Below are positions 43,894 through 51,939 of a DNA stretch of 64,000 nucleotides, in pieces (the first letter of the stretch is position 1; the number at the start of each line of letters is the position of its first letter). Below the pieces are notes generated by a model. It was not told where the DNA came from, searched no databases, and worked only from the letters and a program-made list of their open reading frames with translations. Source of the DNA: UBA6168 sp041163745 (GTDB lineage: Bacteria > Bacteroidota > Bacteroidia > Chitinophagales > Saprospiraceae); assembly GCA_041163745.1 (NCBI GenBank), contig JBEAQU010000048.1:1-64000 (forward strand), in the 5' to 3' direction. Both the position numbers and the translations under genes were made by a program.

Positions 43894-46506
43894 TCAGCGG
43901 ACAACCTGTACCTTACGGCTATGTACGTTCCCAGCGGAGTCCACCGCCTTGACCAGGAACACACCGGCAGGCAAACCGGACAAATCCAGCTGGACGCGAC
44001 GAGCATCCGTCAGCACTGACGGGGCTGCGACCGCACCGGTGAGGTGCAGGATATCCACCCGCTCCAGCCGGAGGCCTTCTCCATTGATGTGGACCGTCAG
44101 CTGTTCCTGTACGGGATTGGGGAAAACCTGCAGGTCACCACTGAGGAGCGGAGCCGGATCCTCGTCCTTCTGCTGAGCGCGCAGTGTGAGGGTGAATTCA
44201 TTTCCACCCATGCCGACGGATTGCCCCCAAGCGTTCATCATACCGAGCGGTGTCAGGCGGACTTTCCCCTGTTTGCTCCGCAGGCGGGTACCGGCGACAT
44301 CATCAATCACGATGAACTCCACCACTCCGATGATGCCGTAGCCACTGGCGGACGTACCGCTGGTCCGGGTATATCCGACATCCAACCTGCCGGGAAAAGG
44401 CTTGTGCATCATGGAGAGGATAGGGGCGTTGTACTTCATCCAGGATGTATCGCTGAAATGGATGTTGACATCCTCGAGAAAGCCCGGGTCGAACTCTATG
44501 GCGAAAGTAAGACCATATGCGTCAAGTGCATGCACCGTATCGTTACCAAGGTAAATGGGTGCGTAGAGCACATCGCCGGGCGACACTTCCGTGAAATCCG
44601 GCTCCTGAATATAAAACGGCAAGCTGCCTACGGGCGGAGCGGGCGTTGGAGTCAGATTGTGGTAGTGGCCGTAGAATTGCCTGATTGCGGCCGTGTCCGA
44701 TGCGGAAACGATTCCGTTGCCATCCGTATCGACATATTTGAGGTCGTAACCTAGGCCGGACGGCGACAGGCTGTTCCAATCGCTGGCGTGCTGACCGAAC
44801 CAAGCGGAGTTCGGGTTGCTGCGAGGTATGCCCACGGAGCCCATGGACCAACCTATGGGAAGGATGTCACGTACGTCCACGACCCCGTCGCGATTCGTAT
44901 CACCCGACCAGACGCAATCGCCGCCGGCGCATTGCGGGCCAGGGGTTTCCCCTACCCGGACGATTACCTTCGTCAGCGGGCAGGGTTGGCTTCCGCTCGT
45001 CCCGGGGCAATAATTGAATTCGAACTCATCGATTCCTTCCGCATCCGGGTCCGGGTCGTAAACCAGCATATTGAAGCCGCTGAAGGACTGGCCATGCTGG
45101 GAGGTCACCGTCTGATATCCCGGGTAAAACGTCACTGTCCCCAGGTTGCCTCCCGCCTGATAGTTGGTGAAGGCATAGGAGTTGATCGGAAGATGGTCTC
45201 CCAGCACCAGCGGCGTGTTCAATGGGGTGGAGAGATGAAACACCGGTTTGACAGGAGATTGGTTGGATACGACGATGTAGCACCAAGCCTCCTCGAAAAA
45301 GCCGCTTCCAGGGGAGTAAGCCTTGTACCGGAAGCGATCCACCCCTTCGAACCCGGTGGGCGGAGTGTAGCCGTACACGCCTTTACCGAACTGCGGGAGA
45401 TAGGTCAGTGAACCACCAGCCTGGGTGGAGGGGTATCCGGCCACGCTGACGCTCGTCAGGTAGGCACCGCCGACATCATTGGCAAGCAGGTATATCCTGT
45501 CGATGGATTCATCGACGGGAGTGTGCACGATGTCATTGACCAGAAAAGAGTTGGCGGAAGGGACATCCAGCACCCGAATTTGGGCGACCCGGGTCCTGTT
45601 GCCGGTGGCATCGTGGAAAACGGCCTTGTCATAGCCGGTATAATCCGGATCCGGAACATAGACCAGCACGCCGTTCGTATCGATGGTGCCGTGAAGCGGA
45701 GCCTCGGACAGGGAGAAGGTGCTGTCGATTTCTGTCAGCACCACCTCTTCCGCGTTTTTTTCCGTCAGGATGAAGACGGAGTCGTAATTTGGAGAGGGAT
45801 CCGGCCGGACGATGACGCTGACGGTGGCCACGTCACAGGAGCCCTGGGCGTCACAAATGGTGTAATTGAAGCTGGCCACCCCTTCGAAACCTGGAGACGG
45901 GTGGAAGCGCACGGCGGTCTGGCCGTTGATACCGACCGCGGAGCCATGGTTGACGTTCGGAATGTCCGCCACTAGCAAATCCGTACCGTTGCCGATGTCA
46001 TTCGACAGCACGTCAATGTCGACGGATTGTCCCGCCAGGGTGGTTGCATAATCGTTGAAGGCATCCAGATGAGAGGGTACGACGGTCAGATAGAAGACCT
46101 TGATGACATTTTGCGAACCGAAATTGCCCAGCTGGCGCAGATACTTAACCGAGAAGGTGTCACGGCCGATGAAATTGGGAGCCGGGGCGTAGTACAGGTG
46201 GTTGGTGGCGGGTGTTCCTTTGACTCCCTGCTGGCCGTTGCCGCCGCAGCAGCTCGAGGGGGAGAAGAAGGCCGCACCCTCGGACGGACTGTCGTTGGAG
46301 GGGATCTGCGGGGCGTATGACAGACCGTAGTGGTCGAATGCGATGTGGAACGTATCGTTGCGAAGTACAGTGGCGTGGTGGACCTCCAGGGTGGGGGTCT
46401 GTGCCAAAGCGGCTGAACCCACTGACAACAGAAGGAGAAGCGACAGCCAGACCGCCGACTTCTTTCGCCGAGGTAATGATACATTCATGGACGGATGGAT
46501 TTTCAT
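43894..46506 (-). CDS. Secreted protein with cadherin-like, dockerin-like and cohesin-like modules and T9SS type A sorting domain
   Basis: Protein of 870 residues; signal peptide to about residue 36 (SAALAQ). An ATG at 46488 could also be the start. Modules in order: several Big_9/cadherin-like beta modules (about 130-480; GFEGVASFNYTICD, GFEGVDRFRYKAY), a calcium-loop dockerin type I-like pair (GDTNRDGVVDVRDIL and DTDGNGIVSASDTAAI, about 555-625), a cohesin-like domain (about 640-770, SPGDVLYAPIYLGNDTVHAL, VGVVEF-like strand) and the Por sorting domain (VFPNPVQEQLTVHI, LPAGVFLVKA) at the end. It is exported by the T9SS. The function may be adhesion or assembly on the surface; it has no enzyme motif. 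Confidence 0.88.
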   Translation of the reverse strand: MKIHPSMNVSLPRRKKSAVWLSLLLLLSVGSAALAQTPTLEVHHATVLRNDTFHIAFDHYGLSYAPQIPSNDSPSEGAAFFSPSSCCGGNGQQGVKGTPATNHLYYAPAPNFIGRDTFSVKYLRQLGNFGSQNVIKVFYLTVVPSHLDAFNDYATTLAGQSVDIDVLSNDIGNGTDLLVADIPNVNHGSAVGINGQTAVRFHPSPGFEGVASFNYTICDAQGSCDVATVSVIVRPDPSPNYDSVFILTEKNAEEVVLTEIDSTFSLSEAPLHGTIDTNGVLVYVPDPDYTGYDKAVFHDATGNRTRVAQIRVLDVPSANSFLVNDIVHTPVDESIDRIYLLANDVGGAYLTSVSVAGYPSTQAGGSLTYLPQFGKGVYGYTPPTGFEGVDRFRYKAYSPGSGFFEEAWCYIVVSNQSPVKPVFHLSTPLNTPLVLGDHLPINSYAFTNYQAGGNLGTVTFYPGYQTVTSQHGQSFSGFNMLVYDPDPDAEGIDEFEFNYCPGTSGSQPCPLTKVIVRVGETPGPQCAGGDCVWSGDTNRDGVVDVRDILPIGWSMGSVGIPRSNPNSAWFGQHASDWNSLSPSGLGYDLKYVDTDGNGIVSASDTAAIRQFYGHYHNLTPTPAPPVGSLPFYIQEPDFTEVSPGDVLYAPIYLGNDTVHALDAYGLTFAIEFDPGFLEDVNIHFSDTSWMKYNAPILSMMHKPFPGRLDVGYTRTSGTSASGYGIIGVVEFIVIDDVAGTRLRSKQGKVRLTPLGMMNAWGQSVGMGGNEFTLTLRAQQKDEDPAPLLSGDLQVFPNPVQEQLTVHINGEGLRLERVDILHLTGAVAAPSVLTDARRVQLDLSGLPAGVFLVKAVDSAGNVHSRKVQVVR

Positions 46507-46854
46507 TGCTCTTTAATAGTGCTTCAGACGAGAAACTCCGGTTCCGGATGACCTTTCCCAGAGACTTCCCCACTCCTCATAGTACCGAGCTTTTGTTTTC
46601 CTTCACAAATCTCAAGCAACAAAGTCAAATATTAAAATACAAAATTCGATTATTGTGAAGGTTGAAATCCTTATTCAATAGAACGTTTGGGATTTAGTCT
46701 TTTGTCAATCAGTAAGTAAGAATTTGAACATTAGGAAAATGCGCACATGCTTGTGAAACTTAATTTTCCATAATAGGATGAAAAAAGTAATTTTTGCAGG
46801 ACAAATTGTCTTCTTAGGCCCAAACTGCGCTCTAAAATACGAACTTTTCAACAA
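46507..46854. other. Divergent AT-rich intergenic region
   Basis: These 348 bases lie between two start codons. The sequence GTAATTTTTGCAGG near 46787 is a plausible rightward -7 box with one extra base. On the other strand TAATATTTGAC near 46625-46635 is similarly imperfect. No gene seen. Confidence 0.45.
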
Positions 46855-48282
46855 ATGCAAAACAGCAAACTCTATTCCGTGCTGGGATATTTCGACAAGT
46901 ACGATCTGAACCGGCTGCGCAAGTTCCTGCATTCTCCCTTTTTCAATCGGAACGGTTCGTTGGTCGGCCTGTTCGAGGTCTTGGCAGCGCACCGGAACGG
47001 TCCGCCGGAGGAGCCGTTGGAAAAGAATCGGATATGGGCGGAACTGATGCCGGGTCAAAGCTTCGACGATGTGTTGTTCCGGAAGTACTGCTCGGACCTG
47101 CTGAAGCTGATAGAGACCTTTCTGGCCCAGCAGGTATATGAGGAGAACAGTGTCTATCAGGCCTCCTGTCTGATCGATGCGGTGGCTAAGCGCAAGTTGG
47201 AGCCGCTGTTCAACTCCACGGTACGGACCGCACGAAGACTCTCGGGGCAGCAGACATACCGGACGGCGGCCTACTACCTGTCACAATACCAGGTGGAGAA
47301 AAATTTTTTCAACCTGGAGGAGCTGCGGCACGACCGGACTGCGAAGCGGAACGTGGAGGACATCCTGAACCATCTGGACCGCTTCTATCTGTCGGAGAAG
47401 CTCCGGTACGCCTGCTATGTGTTCAGCCAGCAGTCGTTGGTGTCACATGAGTACCAGCTTCTTTTCATGGAGGAGATTGTCCGGCATGTGGAGCGCCACG
47501 ATTTCGAGGATGTCCCGCCCGTATCCATATATTACCAGATATACCTCACCTATGTCGATGCGGAGAACACGGACCATTATTTCCGGCTGACGGGATTGCT
47601 GGAGCGCTTCGGGGACCTGTTTCCACGGCAGGAGGCGGAATTCATATACACCACGGCGCTGAACTATTGTATCAGGAAGCTGAACCAGGGAAGTCACCAG
47701 TTTCTGGAAGAGTATTTCAATGTGTTCGTCATCTTGCTGGACAAGGAACTGCTGCATACGGACGGAGAGCTGTCGCCGTGGCATTTCCGCAACATCGTTT
47801 CCATTGCCTTGCGCCTGGGCAAGTACGACTGGACGGACCGGTTCATCCAGGACTATCAGCGCCACCTGCCGGCAGCCATGCGGGAGAATGCGGTGTCTTT
47901 CAACCTGGCTCTCCTGCATTTTTACCAGAAGAACCACAGCAAAGTCATCGAGCTGTTGCGTTCGGTGGAATACGACGACCCGTCATACAACCTGAACTCC
48001 AAGTCGATGTTGCTGCAGACCTACTATGAGCTGGACGAAATTGAGCCCATGTACTCCCTGATGGACACCTTCCGCACCTATCTGAACCGGCACAAGGACT
48101 TTCCGGCATCCCGGCGGGTGCTGTACACCAACTTGATACGCTTCACCAAGCAGCTTTCCAAGGTCATGCCCGGCGACCAAAAGGCGGTGCAGCGTCTCCG
48201 GATGGAAGTGGAGGAGGCAGCGGAGACGGAAGGCGTCGCATCCATTACCTGGCTAAAGGAAAAGATTGCCGAATTGGAATAG
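46855..48282 (+). CDS. Alpha-helical protein of unknown function
   Basis: Cytoplasmic protein of 475 residues with no signal peptide or membrane helix. It is almost entirely helical, with TPR/solenoid-like repeats; stretches such as LNRLRKFLHSPFFN, FRKYCSDLLKLIETFLAQQ, FLEEYFNVFVILLDKELLH and SVEYDDPSYNLNSKSMLLQT recall large paralogous families of about 480 residues in Saprospiria-type genomes. No function is known to me. Preferred start is the ATG at 46855. It is a single gene, divergent from the T9SS type A gene. Confidence 0.8.
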   Translation: MQNSKLYSVLGYFDKYDLNRLRKFLHSPFFNRNGSLVGLFEVLAAHRNGPPEEPLEKNRIWAELMPGQSFDDVLFRKYCSDLLKLIETFLAQQVYEENSVYQASCLIDAVAKRKLEPLFNSTVRTARRLSGQQTYRTAAYYLSQYQVEKNFFNLEELRHDRTAKRNVEDILNHLDRFYLSEKLRYACYVFSQQSLVSHEYQLLFMEEIVRHVERHDFEDVPPVSIYYQIYLTYVDAENTDHYFRLTGLLERFGDLFPRQEAEFIYTTALNYCIRKLNQGSHQFLEEYFNVFVILLDKELLHTDGELSPWHFRNIVSIALRLGKYDWTDRFIQDYQRHLPAAMRENAVSFNLALLHFYQKNHSKVIELLRSVEYDDPSYNLNSKSMLLQTYYELDEIEPMYSLMDTFRTYLNRHKDFPASRRVLYTNLIRFTKQLSKVMPGDQKAVQRLRMEVEEAAETEGVASITWLKEKIAELE

Positions 48283-48646
48283 CCGGGCGCGAGGAAGCGC
48301 GAACAAGTTTGTCACGAACAAGTGACCGAGCGCCACGCAACGGACCGGCTTTCTTCGACGGCAAACGGCCACAACATCGAATCCAAACCGTTGGCAGGAA
48401 AGTCGGTAAGGCCGGATGGCCGGCATGCCGGCCAAGACATTCGGGGTGGGCGCTCGCTGTATTCCGCAGCAATCAAATGTGCGACCGCAACACTCCCAAC
48501 CGCTTCCCTTCGAGGTGCCAGCGGGGGGATGCTGTGCCACAGCGAGGGGCAGGCGCGGCGGATTGTGCCATCGCTAGCAGCGGCTGCACAGGGACGACAC
48601 CGTCCTTGCCCGTCCCGTCAGGGACAGCCTGGCTGACCGTTCGCCC
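48283..48646. other. 364-base gene-free region with an 18-bp palindrome
   Basis: It lies between convergent genes. It contains the perfect palindrome TGGCCGGCATGCCGGCCA at 48417-48434. Open frames in it are not convincing. No T-rich terminator is seen. Confidence 0.5.
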
Positions 48647-49351
48647 CTATTCCTGCTTATCGCGGACCGGACTTTTTCTTCTGGCGGCCCACCAGAGTGA
48701 CCACCATTCGTTGCTGAATGCAAGCAGGGAATGTACCAGCACCGCCACCAGGATGTTTCCGGTCTGCAAGGTCATGAGGCAGAGCAGAATTCCGAGCGGT
48801 ATGGCCCCCAGTGTTTCCCGGCGGCCCTTGTGTACATGGGCGAAAGCGTACAGGGAGGCATTGACAGCGATGGCCGGCCATTTGTCCATGTCCTGCAGAC
48901 AACCGAACAGCAGGATTCCCCGGAAGAGTACTTCGTAAGCGAACAGGTAGAGGGCCCAGGTCATGGCGCTGCCCGACAGGAGTGCGGCACCCCAAGGCGG
49001 ATTGATTCGGATCTGGGGATACATGGCGAGGTTTCCCTCCGTCCGGGCGGCGAAGATATTGACAGCGAAAGCGAGGCTTCCCAGGCCGAGAAACCAACCC
49101 GGTGCCGACGGGTGGTACGCCATGGAAAGACCGACGGAATCGAGCGGCGTGCCGATGGCTACGCACACCGCCAGGGGAACCAACCCGTAGAGGAAGGCGC
49201 CGAAGAGCCGGTAAACGTAGATGCTGTAAGCCGCCCGGGACAAGCCGAATCTCGGCACGGAGACCAGTTTTTCCCAGGTCTCGGTTTTTGTCAGGAAATG
49301 ATAGGCGCTGAAACAAAGGGTGACCAGCGCGACAGAAACGAGGGTATCCAT
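48647..49351 (-). CDS. CPBP family intramembrane protease-like protein
   Basis: Inner-membrane protein of 234 residues from the ATG at 49351 (MDTLVSVALVTLCFSAYHFL); the open frame extends upstream but overlaps pyrB. It has about six membrane helices. Of the CPBP motifs, EExxxR is present as YEVLFRG with only the second Glu, the FxxxH-type motif is YAFAHVHKG, and the last is VLVHSLLAFSNE. CPBP proteins include CAAX-type prenyl proteases and bacteriocin-immunity proteins. With the first Glu replaced by Tyr, activity is uncertain. It follows pyrB by 70 bases and ends the operon. Confidence 0.8.
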   Translation of the reverse strand: MDTLVSVALVTLCFSAYHFLTKTETWEKLVSVPRFGLSRAAYSIYVYRLFGAFLYGLVPLAVCVAIGTPLDSVGLSMAYHPSAPGWFLGLGSLAFAVNIFAARTEGNLAMYPQIRINPPWGAALLSGSAMTWALYLFAYEVLFRGILLFGCLQDMDKWPAIAVNASLYAFAHVHKGRRETLGAIPLGILLCLMTLQTGNILVAVLVHSLLAFSNEWWSLWWAARRKSPVRDKQE

Positions 49352-49421
49352 GGTGTTCGTTATGACGGTTCGGATGCCGGAACGGTATCCGGCGCACCCG
49401 GCGACCGGATCGGTCCGGTTG

Positions 49422-50348
49422 CTATCTTCTTGCGGCCAGCAGATACAGTATGGCCATGCGGATGGCCACCCCGTTCTCCACTTGGCGAAGGATGATGGAA
49501 TTAGGCGAATCCGCCACATCTCCGGTCACCTCGACGCCCCTGTTCACGGGGCCGGGATGCAGGATGACGACCGGTTTGCCCACTTGGTCCAGCAAAGCCC
49601 GGTTGATGCCGAAGAAGCGGCTGTATTCCCGCAGAGAGGGAAAGTAACGGATATCCTGCCGTTCGAGCTGGATACGCAGCACATTGGCCGCATCGCACCA
49701 TTCGAGGGCTTTGCGCACGTCGTACTCCACCCCGACACCCAACTGGGGCAGAAAGCGGGGTATGAGGGTCGGAGGACCACAGACCTTGACTTCCGCGCCG
49801 AGTTTCCGAAGACAGAAAATATTGCTCAGGGCCACCCTGGAGTGCGTGATATCCCCGAAGATGGCGACTTTCCTGCCGGCGACATCCCCGAATTGTTCCC
49901 GGATGGAATAAGCATCCAGCAGCGCTTGCGTCGGATGCTCGTGGGTGCCGTCCCCTGCATTGACGATATGGGCGTCCACCTTGTCCGACAGAAAACGGGG
50001 GGCGCCCGGAGCCGGGTGACGCAGGACGATCATGTCCACTTTCATGGAAAGGACGTTGTTGACCGTATCGAGCAGGGTTTCCCCCTTGGAAACAGAGGAA
50101 CCTGAGGCAGCGAAGTTGATGATGTCGGCAGACAGCCGTTTTTCCGCCAGTTCGAAGGAAATGCGGGTCCGGGTGGAGTTTTCGAAGAACATGTTCGCGA
50201 TGGTGATGTCGCGCAGGGAGGGGACCTTCTTGATGGGCCGGTTGATCACCTCTTTGAATTCGTCGGCGGTCTCGAAGATCAGCTCCATGTCTTCCGTCGT
50301 CAGGGACTTAATACCCAGCAAATGTCTACTGCTCAGTTGGGAAGGCAT
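49422..50348 (-). CDS. pyrB: Aspartate carbamoyltransferase catalytic chain
   Basis: Protein of 308 residues from the ATG at 50348 (MPSQLSSRHLLGIKSLT), 4 bases after the pyrR stop; an upstream ATG at 50369 would overlap pyrR. Motifs: FENSTRTRISFE (carbamoyl-phosphate site), HPTQALLDAY and HPGPVNRG. It makes N-carbamoyl-aspartate, the first committed step of pyrimidine synthesis. No pyrI gene follows, as usual for PyrR-linked, unregulated PyrB enzymes. Confidence 0.97.
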   Translation of the reverse strand: MPSQLSSRHLLGIKSLTTEDMELIFETADEFKEVINRPIKKVPSLRDITIANMFFENSTRTRISFELAEKRLSADIINFAASGSSVSKGETLLDTVNNVLSMKVDMIVLRHPAPGAPRFLSDKVDAHIVNAGDGTHEHPTQALLDAYSIREQFGDVAGRKVAIFGDITHSRVALSNIFCLRKLGAEVKVCGPPTLIPRFLPQLGVGVEYDVRKALEWCDAANVLRIQLERQDIRYFPSLREYSRFFGINRALLDQVGKPVVILHPGPVNRGVEVTGDVADSPNSIILRQVENGVAIRMAILYLLAARR

Positions 50349-50352
50349 ACGA

Positions 50353-50949
50353 TTATATTTCTGTCGCACCGGGAGGGCCGTCCGGGAACGAATCCGCGGA
50401 CGGTCCGAAAGGGTGGCCGTGCGGAAAAAGCAGGATGCGGTCCTCTCCGTCCGCTTCCTCCCATTCGACCTTGACGTAGGCTTCGTCCAGTGCGTCGACC
50501 TGCAGACCGCTGTAATCGGCCCGGATGGGCAGTTCGCGGTTGAAGCGTCTGTCGACCAGGGTGAACAGTTCGACCTGCAGCGGCCGTCCGTAGTGTTGCA
50601 GGGCGGTCAGGGCCGCCTGAACGGAACGGCCGGTATAGAGCACATCGTCCATCAGCACCACCTTTCGTCCTTCGACGAGGAAGTCCATTTCCGTGGCATG
50701 GGCACGGAGCGGTTTGTTGCGGTGGCGGAAATCATCACGGTAGAAGGTGATGTCCAGCTTGCCGGTCTGTATGCCCGGCAAGCCGGTGATGGCCAGCAGG
50801 CGCTGCCGGATCCGTTCCAGTGCGCGCACACCGCCCTGCTGGATACCGATGAGGCAGCAATTCTGAAAGGTATCGTGGTTTTCCACCAGTTGATAGCACA
50901 ACCGGTCGATCATCAGGGCGAACCGTTCGCTGGACAGGAGTTGGCGCAT
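50353..50949 (-). CDS. pyrR: Bifunctional pyrimidine operon regulator/uracil phosphoribosyltransferase
   Basis: Protein of 198 residues with the PRPP loop VVLMDDVLYTGRSVQAAL and the PyrR features IGIQQGGVRAL, FYRDDFRH and LVDRRFNRELPIRADYSG. PyrR binds pyr mRNA to attenuate transcription in Gram-positives and has weak UPRT activity; in Bacteroidota the RNA role is not established, and I see no attenuator hairpin here. The C-terminus is about 15-20 residues longer than usual. It starts 16 bases after the esterase stop. Confidence 0.93.
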   Translation of the reverse strand: MRQLLSSERFALMIDRLCYQLVENHDTFQNCCLIGIQQGGVRALERIRQRLLAITGLPGIQTGKLDITFYRDDFRHRNKPLRAHATEMDFLVEGRKVVLMDDVLYTGRSVQAALTALQHYGRPLQVELFTLVDRRFNRELPIRADYSGLQVDALDEAYVKVEWEEADGEDRILLFPHGHPFGPSADSFPDGPPGATEI

Positions 50950-50965
50950 GGCGGGGAATTAGGTG

Positions 50966-51697
50966 TCAGAACCTTGTAGCCAGGTAATGGGGCAGCATGG
51001 CCCGCCAGGTAGGCCAGTCGTGGCGCATGTCTTCACCCCAGATATCCACCTCATGGGGAATCCCTTTGGCGGCGAGGGTCCGTCCGAGGGCGTTGGCTGA
51101 TTCTGGTCGTTCGTAGGCACCGGATCCCGAAAGCAGATGCACATGGTGTTTGTTTCGCAGCAGGTTCAGCCAATACGGGTCGTTGAGGTTGGGCAGGTAG
51201 GCCGCCGGTGAGTTGAAGTAGACATCCTCGTCATAATAGCCGTCGGTGTAGGTCTGCAGGTCGTAGACTCCGCTCATGGCGATGACACCGTCCAGCAGGT
51301 CCGGCCTTTTGAAATACAGGTTGGCCGCATGGAGCGCCCCCAGGGAGGCTCCGGCCAGGATGATGGGGGTTTCCTGGCTGGTATGGGTCTTCACAAAGGG
51401 CAGGACCTCAGTGTAGACATATTGGTTGAACTGTTGGTGGCGGATGGATTTGTGGCGGGGATGCATCTGCCGGTTGAGCCAACTTTCTGCATTGATGCTG
51501 TTGATGGAGAACACCTTGACCTTGCCGGCATGAATATGCGGCGCAATGGCGTCGATCAGTTGGAAGCGTTCATACTCGAGATAATCCGCCGCTGCGGTCG
51601 GCAGCATGAGCAGGGCGAAACCATAATGCCCCCAAACCCCGACCTCCATGTGTTTGTTGAGGGAGGGGCTGTACCAATGATGAATCTTTCTGTGCAT
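50966..51697 (-). CDS. Esterase-D-like alpha/beta hydrolase
   Basis: Protein of 243 residues from the ATG at 51697 (MHRKIHHWYSPSLNKHMEVG). An upstream TTG at 51793 lies in the same frame but adds 32 unlikely residues. Nucleophile elbow GASLGALHAANL, then VIAMSGVYD, and a late histidine in MRHDWPTWRAMLPHYL give a complete triad pattern of the putative-esterase family. No signal peptide is seen, so it acts in the cytoplasm; substrate unknown. It is the first gene of the minus-strand operon with pyrR and pyrB, a pairing whose sense is unclear. Confidence 0.85.
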   Translation of the reverse strand: MHRKIHHWYSPSLNKHMEVGVWGHYGFALLMLPTAAADYLEYERFQLIDAIAPHIHAGKVKVFSINSINAESWLNRQMHPRHKSIRHQQFNQYVYTEVLPFVKTHTSQETPIILAGASLGALHAANLYFKRPDLLDGVIAMSGVYDLQTYTDGYYDEDVYFNSPAAYLPNLNDPYWLNLLRNKHHVHLLSGSGAYERPESANALGRTLAAKGIPHEVDIWGEDMRHDWPTWRAMLPHYLATRF

Positions 51698-51780
51698 AGC
51701 GTCGGTTGGCGGGCAGGAGGAGGCGGCGGTCACGGCGCCGGGACAACCCTCCGGCCTCTTCGGCAAAGATATCCCACATT

Positions 51781-51810
51781 TTTGTGCCCCCAAACTTTAA
51801 TTTACCTTTG
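51781..51810 (+). promoter_or_regulatory. Promoter of the ABC exporter gene
   Basis: TTTG (51781-51784), 18 bases, then TACCTTTG (51803-51810), a full Bacteroidota consensus. Transcription should start near 51817, giving a leader of about 120 bases. It probably drives the ABC gene and the cNMP/CBS gene that follows after 14 bases. Confidence 0.75.
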
Positions 51811-51939
51811 TTCCCGGAAGGATGGCGTGCCAACCGGCACGGACCTTGGTTCCGACCGCTACTACACCGCTCACCAGACGGCATCCGGCAAGCCCCGCTG
51901 CGGTGGGGCCCGAGCCGCGGGCCGCACACGCGCCGACAT

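Noticed and set aside
50350..50352. PyrR-binding attenuator between pyrR and pyrB
   Set aside because: The genes are separated by only 4 bases and no leader hairpin is found upstream of pyrR, which itself follows the esterase by 16 bases.
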